The notes below the pieces were generated by a model, which had not been told where the DNA came from, ran no database searches, and worked only from the letters and a program-made list of their open reading frames with translations. A stretch of 64,000 nucleotides of DNA from Xanthostigma xanthostigma (taxonomy: Eukaryota > Arthropoda > Insecta > Raphidioptera > Raphidiidae), in assembly GCA_963575645.1 (NCBI GenBank), contig OY754473.1:434001-498000 (forward strand). The letters are read 5' to 3'. Both the position numbers and the translations under genes were made by a program. Positions 1 to 11,760 of the stretch are shown piece after piece; within the stretch, counting starts at the first letter, position 1, and every line of letters starts with the position of its first letter.

Positions 1-137
1 CGGACTAAAAAGTAAAAAATAATTGTTTTAAAATAAGCTTAAAAAGCGTTGGGCGCTCGATGTACGAAAATGTGGAACAAAGCGCCCCACGCTTTTTAAG
101 CTTATTTTAAAACAATTATTTTTTACTTTTTAGTCCG
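1..137. repeat. Foldback element, 57-bp arms
   Basis: Positions 1-57 and 81-137 are reverse complements with one mismatch near position 50, separated by a 23-bp loop. This is the form of a short foldback MITE. The left flank lies outside the window, so a target-site duplication cannot be tested. Confidence 0.85.
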
Positions 138-425
138 ATATAAAGCGTGTTTTTTAGTTTTTTTTAAACTATATTTATTTAAGTCGATGTTCTATAGAAA
201 ATAATGAAGTTGATATAAATGATTTTAGTTATTATTGATGAATCTAGTACAATTAACTTAAATAGTAAAATCATAGCCAATAATAATAATATAATATATA
301 ATAATATTTTCTTGAATGTATTTTTTATTTACTATCGTTGTGTTGTTTCGTTTTAATTTTTTGTCAATTTTTCTATTTTTAGGCTCTTTTTCCGTACAGT
401 ATATTTAATAGACCACATCGCTAAA

Positions 426-850
426 TGATAGTGTCTCCATTATCGACAGTATTCAGGAGAATATTGCAACCGTTAGGTTAGAGGACCAGTGGGGAACAAA
501 ATAAAAGAAAAATTTGCTGACATTTTAAATAAAAACAAGGGCTGTTTTAAAATCTGCTAACAATGTTTTAAATGGAAATGTTAATGAGAATATTGATTTG
601 AATCCTTCTAAAGAAGTTTTATGTATACGCTCATAACATCTTGCGATGTGGAAAGATCATTCTCTCGGGGAGAAAACAGGTCACATCTGTGAATAAAGCA
701 ATACAAGTAAATCGTATATTATGGACATTTTTTTGTGGGAAGAAATTATTAGCATTATTATCTTATAAACATATTTTAAGCGATCGAAGATACAATTTAA
801 CGATGGAAAATATTGAAAAATATATGATTGTATATTGTTACAATAAATAG
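426..850 (+). pseudogene. hAT transposase C-terminal fragment
   Basis: Translation in shifting frames gives a stretch like SIIDSIQENIATVR, then TSCDVERSFSR, then ILSDRRYNLTMENIEKYM ending in IVYCYNK. The SCDVERSFS and MENIEKY blocks are typical of the C-terminal dimerisation region of animal hAT transposases. Frameshifts and a short internal insertion show it is dead. A second fragment of the same subfamily lies at 28853-29470, where an almost identical ISIIDSIQE segment recurs. Confidence 0.65.
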
Positions 851-1935
851 TTTATTAATATTTTTGAATGTGTGTTATTTCCTAAAAAAACACACGCATT
901 TTGCATATTTTATTGCATATTTGGGCATTTTTTAATGCATATTGCATGCATAGATATACTGGACATTTTTAGTGCATATAATCCAGTTAAATCAGTAATC
1001 ACACTCTTTATTTTATACCGCGGTACAAATAACTACTTCTAAAATTTATTTGTATCTATATAATCAGTAATCTTTCCTGTTGACTAAAACACTCAAAAAA
1101 TAACAGCTGTTTTCAAACGAAATTATATTTTGAAACTAACGGCGTCTTAATGACATCTCTGAAGAAATATTAACATTTAACACTTATTATTAGTCAGATA
1201 CTGCACCAGATAATAATCTCATGAAACCCAATAACTCAATAAATTAGCTTATTGATCGATTTTTTACGTACACGATATTTTTCCTTTGCGCATTATTTTT
1301 CGTATGATTTCAATGAGTAAAAAGATAATAAATAATAATAAGCACTTTATACTTTTCCATTAGCACTATTATCAGAAACAAAATATTATGTTTTTTTCTT
1401 TTTGTATAACTATCATATTTATAATTTAATATTAATGATACATATTGACCAAAATTAGAAGCACAACTACGCCAATAAGAGACAGTCGGTTTATCTGAAG
1501 AAGAAATGAAATATGACAATAACGAGTGATACAATTGTAAAAAAATCCAAATTGTACCGAATAAGAAAAATTGTTAAAAACCACAAATTGCGGTAAATCC
1601 ATACCGAACAAACCACAAGCAAGAAAATAATGACATAATTATAAACTGTGAGTTAGAAGAGAATCCGAATGTATATATCTTGTCACTTTCTAAAATTAAT
1701 TATTATTATTATTTTATGCAATATCAATTTTTAACTATTTTCATTTGGTAGAATAAAATCTCACATATTTGAGCAGTTGGTGGAACAAATAGAACATTAA
1801 TTAATTCCACAAGAAAATCAGGTACCTCTGTTTAAGCAGAAACATTGGTTGTCAGAGATTTTAGGGCTTTATATTATAATTTTTTTTTTGTATTAACTTT
1901 TAGAACGTTCCTTTCGCAAAAATTCCAAAAAACTT
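851..1935. other. AT-rich, no gene seen
   Basis: No protein-family match or clear repeat boundary was recognised here. Short frames on both strands are low-complexity. Confidence 0.5.
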
Positions 1936-2130
1936 CGAAAATGGAGCTTAATATATTGGAAGTGGAAAATTCCCACCTTTTTGACAATATGCCTCAAATA
2001 ACAAAAGAATTGCTGAAACGAAAAAGTGTGAACAAAATGGGATATTCTCGTGAGCTGCGAAAAGTTGCCATAACTTTAAATTTTCTGTCTCCGAAAACCT
2101 GTGACTATAAACGTAGAGTATTTGTTGTTT
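1936..2130 (+). pseudogene. P-type (THAP9-like) transposase N-terminal fragment
   Basis: The translation reads LFDNMPQITKELLKRK followed by YSRELRKVAITLNFLSPKT. This corresponds to the segment of P/THAP9-like transposases just before the RNase H-like core (the pattern ELLKR...YS.ELR.FALTLHFYSPKAY). Similarity stops soon after, so only about 60 residues remain. Confidence 0.6.
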
Positions 2131-2214
2131 GCTTCATAAAATGGTTCTAAAATGTAAATTTAAAAGCTACAAAATTTTGACTCTCATATCTATGTATAAA
2201 CTATTGGTAAATGT

Positions 2215-2545
2215 TAAAAAGAATATATCCCGCTATAAGGACATTTTCTGACATTAATCCCTATAATTCCAGGCAGTCATTTCAAATATATATAGCTAAG
2301 CACCACACAACATCTTACGAAAAATCCCCAATCTATGCGGGATCTTATCTTTTTAATAATTTACTAAAGCATATAAGCCAAAGTACAAGTATTAGACAAT
2401 TTGAAATTGAACTCAAAAAATACCTCACTACAAATTGTTTTTATAGTATAAATGAAAATTTAAATTCCTAGCTTTTAATTTGACAATTCACATCTATACT
2501 TAGTATAGCTAGGTGAAATATTGTTATTATTATTATTAAATACCT
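2215..2545 (+). mobile_element. Non-LTR retrotransposon 3' end (truncated)
   Basis: The frame 2211-2471 ends with a pattern like SPIYAGSYLFNNLLKHI and then LKKYLTTNCFYSINE. This is characteristic of the extreme C terminus of jockey/CR1-like LINE reverse transcriptases (short hydrophobic N.LP.HI block followed by YS.EFL). The stop is followed by a short 3' UTR ending in a TTA/ATT microsatellite at about 2522-2540, a usual LINE 3' tail. Most of the element is missing, consistent with 5' truncation. Confidence 0.6.
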
Positions 2546-2639
2546 ATTGCATTTATTTTTTTTGAATTTTATTTATATAAAAAAAAAACTTTCCTAAGAT
2601 CGTTAGACATAGGTTCAGTTTATGTAAGAGTTTTCATTC

Positions 2640-2890
2640 TTTGAATAATAAAGGACCGGCTTCAAATGGTAGCAGAGCTAGAAGAGATTCGTTTTATTTC
2701 AAAAACGCAGTTATCTATACCAATATATAAAGCAGAAGAGTTTGTTTGTTTGTTTGAACGCGCTAATCTCACGAACTACTGGTTCGAATTGAAAAACATT
2801 TTTTTTTTGTTGGATAGCCCATTTATCGAGGAAGGCTATAGGCTATATAATATCACGTTACGACTAATAGGAGCGGAACATCAATGAAAA
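2640..2890. repeat. Probable interspersed repeat, family unknown
   Basis: The segment containing GAACGCGCTAATCTCACG and CGAGGAAGGCTATAGGCT resembles a non-coding repeat I believe is widespread in insect genomes. I cannot name it. The 73-codon frame across it has no recognisable domain and is not treated as a gene. Confidence 0.35.
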
Positions 2891-3062
2891 ATGTTGCAGA
2901 ATGTCAGTCAACATTTTTCACCATATATACTTATATTCAGGTGAAATTCCGTAACATAATATCCCAATATTAGCAGTGCACCTACCAAATCTCGGTTAGC
3001 TAAGTCGGTGGCGCGCTCGACTCTCAATCTCTCGTATCTCAGGTAATTTTTGTTATTTGCAG

Positions 3063-3221
3063 GACGCTGACTTGGCAGCAGCTTTTCTACCGGTATTGAC
3101 AGAGCATCCAGAGTACATTCACTACTCGAAGAGTCTCGACACCGGAGAATATATGGTGTTGATGAAGAGACCATCAGAAGCAGCAAACAGCACAGGTCTA
3201 CTTGCACCATTTGCGTATGAG
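3063..3221 (+). CDS. Ir93a: Ionotropic receptor Ir93a, internal exon (ligand-binding domain S1 end)
   Basis: This 159-nt exon (53 codons, phase 0 at both ends) follows a pyrimidine-rich tract and CAG acceptor (3060-3062) and ends at GAG|GTATGT. It encodes the end of the S1 half of the extracellular ligand-binding domain, including YMVLMKRP and GLLAPF, which directly precede TM1 in Ir93a proteins. The next recognisable coding sequence, VWMLILVSLIAVGP at 49111, continues it in phase 0. Ir93a is a co-receptor for thermosensory and hygrosensory ionotropic receptors in insects. Upstream exons (amino-terminal domain, first part of S1) are not seen and probably lie before the window. The orthology call rests on recall of family motifs. 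Confidence 0.8.
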
Positions 3222-4190
3222 GTATGTTTGAGTTTTCGCTTTTCTATCCCTTTGACTCCAAAGAATACAAAACAATTATCGCATCTGACAGTATCTCTGA
3301 CAAGAGATCTGTTTAAAGTTTGGACGAAACGTCTGTCTTTTAATTATTATATATTTTTAAATAAACTGACTTCATGAACGAAAGAAAAAAAATTTTCCTC
3401 TACATGATATGAGAATATAATGCTGCCTTCCAAAACTTTTTTTTCTTGTATATAAAACAGCTGCGTAAAATCTACTACAAATATTCAAAGTTATTGTGTG
3501 TAGAGGCTTGAAATGGCGTTACGGGTTACTGACAAGAGATCTTGATTTTTGTCAGAGCTGGAGGATGATAATATGTAACGATGCTTACTTATGTGCGCTA
3601 TTGTACTTTTACGTTTTTCCTTTTTCTTCAAGAAATAATAGGGCGATGGATATCAAATTGTACAATGTGTCGAAAACCTTGTTTAATTAAAAAAGTATAT
3701 AAGCGTCATATTGTTGTCATACAGAAATTACTCCGTTTTGAACAATAGACAAACATTATTTATACAAATAGTCTGGTATTTCAAATCAAAAACGAAAATC
3801 GTTTCGAGATTTTTTCGGTATTTTTGGGGCTGAAAACTTTTTTCAACCCCTAAATACCACCCTTAACATGGCCCGATTAGACACATTTTAAATAGACTTC
3901 GTGCGGTGATGGATTCCCATATGTGGACCAAATTTCGTTTAAATCGATTAACTCTATACTTATATAAATAGACTTTTCCAAAAATGGTGCCAAACTCCTT
4001 AGGAGGCTATGAAACGTCGAGAAATTTTTGTCCGACCCCCAGCTCCCGCCATAAGTGCCTTATGGCAAATACACTAAAAAATTCCGCTATAAATGACGTT
4101 CTGCTGCTTGGATCTGCCATGTTCAAAACTGACGATCTATGAAATTTTCAAACTAGTTTGAAGTTCGGGACTGAAGGATCGGACTGCAGT
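3222..4190. other. Intron start, no gene
   Basis: No coding similarity was found. The block around 3780-4100 (TTTTTCAACCCCTAAATACC and neighbouring text) looks like non-coding interspersed repeat, but no boundaries are visible. Confidence 0.4.
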
Positions 4191-4197
4191 CCGCCGC

Positions 4198-4407
4198 GCA
4201 CCATACACGTCAGTTTCACGTTGTTCTAAACAGACTGCAGGCGTAGACCTGCCGGCAAACTGTGTGTGTATTGTGAAACTTTAACTGCAGATCTGGAAAT
4301 CTGCAGTTCCGGACTGCCGGCCGACTGTGCGTGAATGGGTACCTTAAAGTGTGCTAATCGAACTGTTCGATCGACAGTCCTTGCGACCGTTTCAACGTGT
4401 ATGGCCC
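4198..4407. repeat. MITE-like element with CCATACACG termini
   Basis: CCATACACG at 4201-4209 is inverted as CGTGTATGG at 4396-4404, with looser complementarity extending inward. The interior is rich in CTGCAG/GCCGGC palindromes. The right part, from 4260, is also the left edge of every unit of the 2174-bp array, so the amplification breakpoint lies inside this MITE. Confidence 0.5.
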
Positions 4408-4476
4408 CTTTAACCAATAATGATTACAATTCATTTTGTACAATAGTTACATAAGTAAGTACAAGTAAGTATTATA

Positions 4477-5207
4477 CAGCGTGTCCCATTTTAATGTCCC
4501 ACCCCGGATAACTTTTGTCCGTGACCTTGAATGAAAAATTGTTTGGTACAAAAGTTGTACAACTTGGAGGGGGACATTCGATGGCACTATACTTTTGACC
4601 TTGGGTATAAGGTTCAAGGTCATTCAAGGTCAACTTTGTTTTTTTTAATGGAACGTCCTATTTTTGACATCGGCAATCGATTGCGCGTAAAAAAATATGA
4701 GACTTTTGTCTGAAACTTTTTTCGAGAACGGTCAAATTTTCTCAATAAATTTAGCCTTCAAAATTGAAAATTTTTGAATTTTCAACTCGAGAATGGTGAG
4801 ATTTTCTTCAAAAACAATAGGGCTTTTCATATTTGCATACCAAACATCCTCCCAAAATTTTGTTTCAATCCGTTCATCCGTTTGACCTGTATAGTGTTCA
4901 CAGACTAACCGAATAACCGACTAACAGACTAACAGACGCACAGAGTTTTGCCCGTTCTCGAAAAAAGTTTCAGACAAAAGTCTCATATTTTTTCACGCGC
5001 AATCGATTGCCGATGTCAAAAATAGGACGTTCCATTAAAAAAAACAAAGTTGACCTTGAATGACCTTGAACCTTATACTCAAGGTCAAAAGTATTAGTGT
5101 CATCGAATGTCCCCCTCCAAGTTGTACAACTTTTGTACCAAACAATTTTTCATTCAAGGTCACTGACAAAAGTTATCCGGGGTGGGACATTAAAATGGGA
5201 CACGCTG
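4477..5207. mobile_element. 731-bp foldback transposon with TA target duplication
   Basis: Arms 4477-4731 and 4952-5207 are near-perfect inverted repeats of about 255 bp beginning CAGCGTGTCCCATTTTAATG. TA flanks both ends (4475-4476 and 5208-5209). The other five array units keep the unoccupied site AGTATTATATAAGTG, which equals the two flanks joined with one TA. The TA duplication and long terminal inverted repeats fit a non-autonomous Tc1/mariner-type element. No transposase is encoded. Confidence 0.9.
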
Positions 5208-5236
5208 TATAAGTGCACAGATATAAAAGACATTCC

Positions 5237-5598
5237 ATATGAAAAATTCAATTCAATTCAATTCAATTCCTGCACAACTTTTAAGCAGAAGCTTGTCTGC
5301 AGTCGAACTTCGACTGTGAAAAGACTTTCAAGTAAGAAAACGTGACGATTACGACTTTAGTCTGTCGTGTGATGGAGGAATGGCCAAAATACCAATTAGA
5401 AATGCGATAATTGATGGAACGAGCGAAGAAAACTTCAAAATATTTGCTTTTCCAGAACGAGAAATAAATGATGCGCCACTCCAAACTGATGAATTTTGGC
5501 CAGAAAGAGTAATTGTGAAAAGTAATTGTGTGTATTGTGAAACTTTAACTGCAGATCAAATCTGCAGTTCCGAACTGCCGGCCGACAGTGCGTGAATG
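5237..5598 (+). pseudogene. Unassigned array ORF (unit 1)
   Basis: A frame starting at AAAAATTCAATTC is broken by TGA after the VELRL segment, then resumes as MAKIPIRNAIIDG...ENFKIFAFP...DEFWPER and ends in a copied MITE piece. I do not recognise the family. The same frame recurs at +2174 intervals and is uninterrupted only in unit 4. Confidence 0.4.
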
Positions 5599-5781
5599 GG
5601 TACCTTAAGAGAGGAAGTTGAAGCGTCGAAAACTAGCATAAATCGGAAGTTTTTAATACCGTTGGAGAACGGGTGGGTTCGAGAGTTTGTTCGTTCCACC
5701 TTAGGCAGGAGCCCAAAACGGACACATAATGTATATTACATTTCTTCGGACGGAATAAGATGTTATAACTTTAAATTATAG
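5596..5781 (+). pseudogene. MBD-like domain fragment (unit 1; repeated in all units)
   Basis: The 61-codon frame contains ENGWVREFVRSTLGR then KRTHNVYYISSDGIR. This matches the methyl-CpG-binding-domain fold pattern (GW.RE.V.R.....K...VYY.SPDGK.). Only the middle of the domain is present, and its start codon is contributed by the adjacent MITE piece. Equivalent frames occur at 7770-7955, 9944-10129, 12118-12303, 14292-14477 and 16466-16651, the last with E-to-K near its start. The family call is by motif recall. Confidence 0.45.
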
Positions 5782-5939
5782 AACTGACCTTAGTTAAACT
5801 TGTTATGTAACCATTCTGTTAAAGAATATTTATCCAAGTTGTACAGTTGCTTGAATAAAATGCCCTCAAAAATATTACATCGAATCCACATTTTAATGCA
5901 GCCTAGTTTCGAAATATGAAAACTTCTGTGTAAGTATTG

Positions 5940-6245
5940 ACATTATTGTGGAAGGTTTTAATACAAGTATTGAATTACATGGACTAATCTATAGCCAATA
6001 AGTGGGGGATGGTGATAACAGCGTGTATAAAAAATTATTAGAGACGAAGCCATAATGGTAATGACCTTTTAATTTAAAAAGTGGAATGCAGAAATCATCT
6101 GATACGTAATTACGTATCTAAATTGCGTGATTCGGTCAAACATAGTGTCGAGTAAAAAAAGGATGTAAGTTCAAAAATTCGTTTTCATTTGAAAAATAAA
6201 ATAGACACACTGAGAATTTCTATTGTTAGCGCATCTAAGCTATCA
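5940..6245 (+). pseudogene. Mutator-like transposase fragment (unit 1)
   Basis: The text around 5940-6060 reads IIVEGFN.SIELHGLIYSQ followed by GDG.NSVYKKLLETKP, then degraded WNAEI.LIRNYVSKLRDSV. This corresponds to the animal 'Mutator-like transposase' family, in which STAMEADIIVEGF...GDGDSSVYK...ECRNHLLRNYC.KLR is conserved. It carries stops and frameshifts. Copies lie 2174 bp apart in units 2-5, and a less decayed one lies in unit 6. Confidence 0.55.
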
Positions 6246-6312
6246 TAAACGCATAACATAGCTATTATATTTTGTACGTAAGTACGTTGTCTTAATAATA
6301 GTCTCTTTGCAG

Positions 6313-7086
6313 GATTTATTTCCCAATAACGTAAAAGAATTGCTGACACGAAAGCTTCAATCAAAATAAAAAATGAAGTACACACAAGAGTTACGGAGCT
6401 TTACACTATCCTTGCAATTTTATTCGACAAGGGCAATTATGTCAGAAGATTGTGGAGAAATTTGCTTCCAGTTGTAGTTGATGGTAAACCAGGGTTTACA
6501 AAAGAGGCGTTTCAAGCGATTTTATTGCACAAAGAGAAAAATTACTTAGTAAACATCGCAATAGATGAGATGGCAACACGGCAGCAGATTATCTACGATT
6601 GCACGGAAAAAGCCATTATTTTGCTATCTCACTGACAAGTTTGAACGCTGTATAACTTACATTGCAAGTTTCGTTTCATTTAAACTGGGACGCAAACTAC
6701 AATGCGAGCACTGTGTTTCACAACTATTTGGGAAAAAAGAGGGCTTTTTAAATTCTCTGATAGAGCATAGAAACAGGGGAGGTTTGAGTTACCCAAATCC
6801 TGAAGTAATTAAAATTTGCGAAAAAACAGAAATATTTTTAAGGCATGAACAAAGGCGTAAAAAAAAGCTAACAAAGAAGAGGTGTCAAGATTTTATTGGC
6901 ATAAATATTTTTGAAAATATGACTGCCCACGATGTAACTCCATGAGAAAGTCACAAAGTCTTGTTAATTAAATCTATTTGTATTTGTTATCTCACTACAC
7001 GAATAAATTATATTTGCAAAAATGCTGTAGCAGATGAAAAAATTAGGAATATGTGCACGAAATTAATTTTATGTAAAGGACAATAA
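6313..7086 (+). pseudogene. P-type transposase fragment, N and C parts (unit 1)
   Basis: A CTTTGCAG acceptor-like site precedes LFPNNVKELLTRKLQ and YTQELRSFTLSLQFYS, followed by VDGKPGFTKEAFQAI and then DEMATRQQ. After a deletion it continues as YIASFVSFKLGRKLQCEHC and NRGGLSYPNPEVIKICEKTE, ending at LILCKGQ-stop. The order and motifs match P/THAP9-like transposases, but the catalytic core between DEM and the C-terminal domain is deleted and several stops are present. It lacks the DVG-encoding segment still seen in the diverged copy at 17334-17368. Confidence 0.7.
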
Positions 7087-7166
7087 ATCTAGATACCTAC
7101 CCATATTTGTTATTTCTTTTTATTTAGCCCACCCCTTCCTTTGTTTTTAAAAATAATTATTATCAT

Positions 7167-9340
7167 CTGTGTGTGTATTGTGAAACTTTAACTGCAGATC
7201 TGGAAATCTGCAGTTCCGGACTGCCGGCCGACTGTGCGTGAATGGGTACCTTAAAGTGTGCTAATCGAACTGTTCGATCGACAGTCTTTGCGACCGTTTC
7301 AACGTGTATGGCCCCTTTAACCAATAATGATTACAATTCATTTTGTACAATAGTTACATAAGTAAGTACAAGTAAGTATTATATAAGTGCACAGATATAA
7401 AAGACATTCCATATGAAAAATTCAATTCAATTCAATTCAATTCCTGCACAACTTTTAAGCAGAAGCTTGTCTGCAGTCGAACTTCGACTGTGAAAAGACT
7501 TTCAAGTAAGAAAACGTGACGATTACGACTTTAGTCTGTCGTGTGATGGAGGAATGGCCAAAATACCAATTAGAAATGCGATAATTGATGGAACGAGCGA
7601 AGAAAACTTCAAAATATTTGCTTTTCCAGAACGAGAAATAAATGATGCGCCACTCCAAACTGATGAATTTTGGCCAGAAAGAGTAATTGTGAAAAGTAAT
7701 TGTGTGTATTGTGAAACTTTAACTGCAGATCAAATCTGCAGTTCCGAACTGCCGGCCGACAGTGCGTGAATGGGTACCTTAAGAGAGGAAGTTGAAGCGT
7801 CGAAAACTAGCATAAATCGGAAGTTTTTAATACCGTTGGAGAACGGGTGGGTTCGAGAGTTTGTTCGTTCCACCTTAGGCAGGAGCCCAAAACGGACACA
7901 TAATGTATATTACATTTCTTCGGACGGAATAAGATGTTATAACTTTAAATTATAGAACTGACCTTAGTTAAACTTGTTATGTAACCATTCTGTTAAAGAA
8001 TATTTATCCAAGTTGTACAGTTGCTTGAATAAAATGCCCTCAAAAATATTACATCGAATCCACATTTTAATGCAGCCTAGTTTCGAAATATGAAAACTTC
8101 TGTGTAAGTATTGACATTATTGTGGAAGGTTTTAATACAAGTATTGAATTACATGGACTAATCTATAGCCAATAAGTGGGGGATGGTGATAACAGCGTGT
8201 ATAAAAAATTATTAGAGACGAAGCCATAATGGTAATGACCTTTTAATTTAAAAAGTGGAATGCAGAAATCATCTGATACGTAATTACGTATCTAAATTGC
8301 GTGATTCGGTCAAACATAGTGTCGAGTAAAAAAAGGATGTAAGTTCAAAAATTCGTTTTCATTTGAAAAATAAAATAGACACACTGAGAATTTCTATTGT
8401 TAGCGCATCTAAGCTATCATAAACGCATAACATAGCTATTATATTTTGTACGTAAGTACGTTGTCTTAATAATAGTCTCTTTGCAGGATTTATTTCCCAA
8501 TAACGTAAAAGAATTGCTGACACGAAAGCTTCAATCAAAATAAAAAATGAAGTACACACAAGAGTTACGGAGCTTTACACTATCCTTGCAATTTTATTCG
8601 ACAAGGGCAATTATGTCAGAAGATTGTGGAGAAATTTGCTTCCAGTTGTAGTTGATGGTAAACCAGGGTTTACAAAAGAGGCGTTTCAAGCGATTTTATT
8701 GCACAAAGAGAAAAATTACTTAGTAAACATCGCAATAGATGAGATGGCAACACGGCAGCAGATTATCTACGATTGCACGGAAAAAGCCATTATTTTGCTA
8801 TCTCACTGACAAGTTTGAACGCTGTATAACTTACATTGCAAGTTTCGTTTCATTTAAACTGGGACGCAAACTACAATGCGAGCACTGTGTTTCACAACTA
8901 TTTGGGAAAAAAGAGGGCTTTTTAAATTCTCTGATAGAGCATAGAAACAGGGGAGGTTTGAGTTACCCAAATCCTGAAGTAATTAAAATTTGCGAAAAAA
9001 CAGAAATATTTTTAAGGCATGAACAAAGGCGTAAAAAAAAGCTAACAAAGAAGAGGTGTCAAGATTTTATTGGCATAAATATTTTTGAAAATATGACTGC
9101 CCACGATGTAACTCCATGAGAAAGTCACAAAGTCTTGTTAATTAAATCTATTTGTATTTGTTATCTCACTACACGAATAAATTATATTTGCAAAAATGCT
9201 GTAGCAGATGAAAAAATTAGGAATATGTGCACGAAATTAATTTTATGTAAAGGACAATAAATCTAGATACCTACCCATATTTGTTATTTCTTTTTATTTA
9301 GCCCACCCCTTCCTTTGTTTTTAAAAATAATTATTATCAT
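7167..9340 (+). repeat. Array unit 2
   Basis: This is a full 2174-bp unit with the empty TA site. It contains the unassigned ORF (7554-7769), MBD-like ORF (7770-7955), Mutator-like fragment (about 8114-8419) and P-type fragment (8487-9260). Confidence 0.9.
8487..9260 (+). pseudogene. P-type transposase fragment (unit 2)
   Basis: It has the same structure and lesions as the unit 1 copy, displaced by exactly 2174 bp. Confidence 0.65.
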
Positions 9341-11514
9341 CTGTGTGTGTATTGTGAAACTTTAACTGCAGATCTGGAAATCTGCAGTTCCGGACTGCCG
9401 GCCGACTGTGCGTGAATGGGTACCTTAAAGTGTGCTAATCGAACTGTTCGATCGACAGTCTTTGCGACCGTTTCAACGTGTATGGCCCCTTTAACCAATA
9501 ATGATTACAATTCATTTTGTACAATAGTTACATAAGTAAGTACAAGTAAGTATTATATAAGTGCACAGATATAAAAGACATTCCATATGAAAAATTCAAT
9601 TCAATTCAATTCAATTCCTGCACAACTTTTAAGCAGAAGCTTGTCTGCAGTCGAACTTCGACTGTGAAAAGACTTTCAAGTAAGAAAACGTGACGATTAC
9701 GACTTTAGTCTGTCGTGTGATGGAGGAATGGCCAAAATACCAATTAGAAATGCGATAATTGATGGAACGAGCGAAGAAAACTTCAAAATATTTGCTTTTC
9801 CAGAACGAGAAATAAATGATGCGCCACTCCAAACTGATGAATTTTGGCCAGAAAGAGTAATTGTGAAAAGTAATTGTGTGTATTGTGAAACTTTAACTGC
9901 AGATCAAATCTGCAGTTCCGAACTGCCGGCCGACAGTGCGTGAATGGGTACCTTAAGAGAGGAAGTTGAAGCGTCGAAAACTAGCATAAATCGGAAGTTT
10001 TTAATACCGTTGGAGAACGGGTGGGTTCGAGAGTTTGTTCGTTCCACCTTAGGCAGGAGCCCAAAACGGACACATAATGTATATTACATTTCTTCGGACG
10101 GAATAAGATGTTATAACTTTAAATTATAGAACTGACCTTAGTTAAACTTGTTATGTAACCATTCTGTTAAAGAATATTTATCCAAGTTGTACAGTTGCTT
10201 GAATAAAATGCCCTCAAAAATATTACATCGAATCCACATTTTAATGCAGCCTAGTTTCGAAATATGAAAACTTCTGTGTAAGTATTGACATTATTGTGGA
10301 AGGTTTTAATACAAGTATTGAATTACATGGACTAATCTATAGCCAATAAGTGGGGGATGGTGATAACAGCGTGTATAAAAAATTATTAGAGACGAAGCCA
10401 TAATGGTAATGACCTTTTAATTTAAAAAGTGGAATGCAGAAATCATCTGATACGTAATTACGTATCTAAATTGCGTGATTCGGTCAAACATAGTGTCGAG
10501 TAAAAAAAGGATGTAAGTTCAAAAATTCGTTTTCATTTGAAAAATAAAATAGACACACTGAGAATTTCTATTGTTAGCGCATCTAAGCTATCATAAACGC
10601 ATAACATAGCTATTATATTTTGTACGTAAGTACGTTGTCTTAATAATAGTCTCTTTGCAGGATTTATTTCCCAATAACGTAAAAGAATTGCTGACACGAA
10701 AGCTTCAATCAAAATAAAAAATGAAGTACACACAAGAGTTACGGAGCTTTACACTATCCTTGCAATTTTATTCGACAAGGGCAATTATGTCAGAAGATTG
10801 TGGAGAAATTTGCTTCCAGTTGTAGTTGATGGTAAACCAGGGTTTACAAAAGAGGCGTTTCAAGCGATTTTATTGCACAAAGAGAAAAATTACTTAGTAA
10901 ACATCGCAATAGATGAGATGGCAACACGGCAGCAGATTATCTACGATTGCACGGAAAAAGCCATTATTTTGCTATCTCACTGACAAGTTTGAACGCTGTA
11001 TAACTTACATTGCAAGTTTCGTTTCATTTAAACTGGGACGCAAACTACAATGCGAGCACTGTGTTTCACAACTATTTGGGAAAAAAGAGGGCTTTTTAAA
11101 TTCTCTGATAGAGCATAGAAACAGGGGAGGTTTGAGTTACCCAAATCCTGAAGTAATTAAAATTTGCGAAAAAACAGAAATATTTTTAAGGCATGAACAA
11201 AGGCGTAAAAAAAAGCTAACAAAGAAGAGGTGTCAAGATTTTATTGGCATAAATATTTTTGAAAATATGACTGCCCACGATGTAACTCCATGAGAAAGTC
11301 ACAAAGTCTTGTTAATTAAATCTATTTGTATTTGTTATCTCACTACACGAATAAATTATATTTGCAAAAATGCTGTAGCAGATGAAAAAATTAGGAATAT
11401 GTGCACGAAATTAATTTTATGTAAAGGACAATAAATCTAGATACCTACCCATATTTGTTATTTCTTTTTATTTAGCCCACCCCTTCCTTTGTTTTTAAAA
11501 ATAATTATTATCAT
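9341..11514 (+). repeat. Array unit 3
   Basis: This is a full 2174-bp unit. The MBD-like ORF is at 9944-10129 and the P-type fragment at 10661-11434. Confidence 0.9.
10661..11434 (+). pseudogene. P-type transposase fragment (unit 3)
   Basis: It has the same structure and lesions as the unit 1 copy, displaced by two periods. Confidence 0.65.
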
Positions 11515-11760
11515 CTGTGTGTGTATTGTGAAACTTTAACTGCAGATCTGGAAATCTGCAGTTCCGGACTGCCGGCCGACTGTGCGTGAATGGGTACCTT
11601 AAAGTGTGCTAATCGAACTGTTCGATCGACAGTCTTTGCGACCGTTTCAACGTGTATGGCCCCTTTAACCAATAATGATTACAATTCATTTTGTACAATA
11701 GTTACATAAGTAAGTACAAGTAAGTATTATATAAGTGCACAGATATAAAAGACATTCCAT

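Larger units (their letters stand above)
4260..7166 (+). repeat. Array unit 1 (with insertion)
   Basis: This is the only unit with its left MITE complete upstream and the only one carrying the 731-bp foldback at 4477-5207. Subtracting the foldback and one TA restores the 2174-bp length. Confidence 0.85.

Noticed and set aside
2666-2887. Upstream Ir93a exon
   Set aside because: The frame has no receptor motif, lacks plausible splice sites and lies in what appears to be an interspersed repeat.
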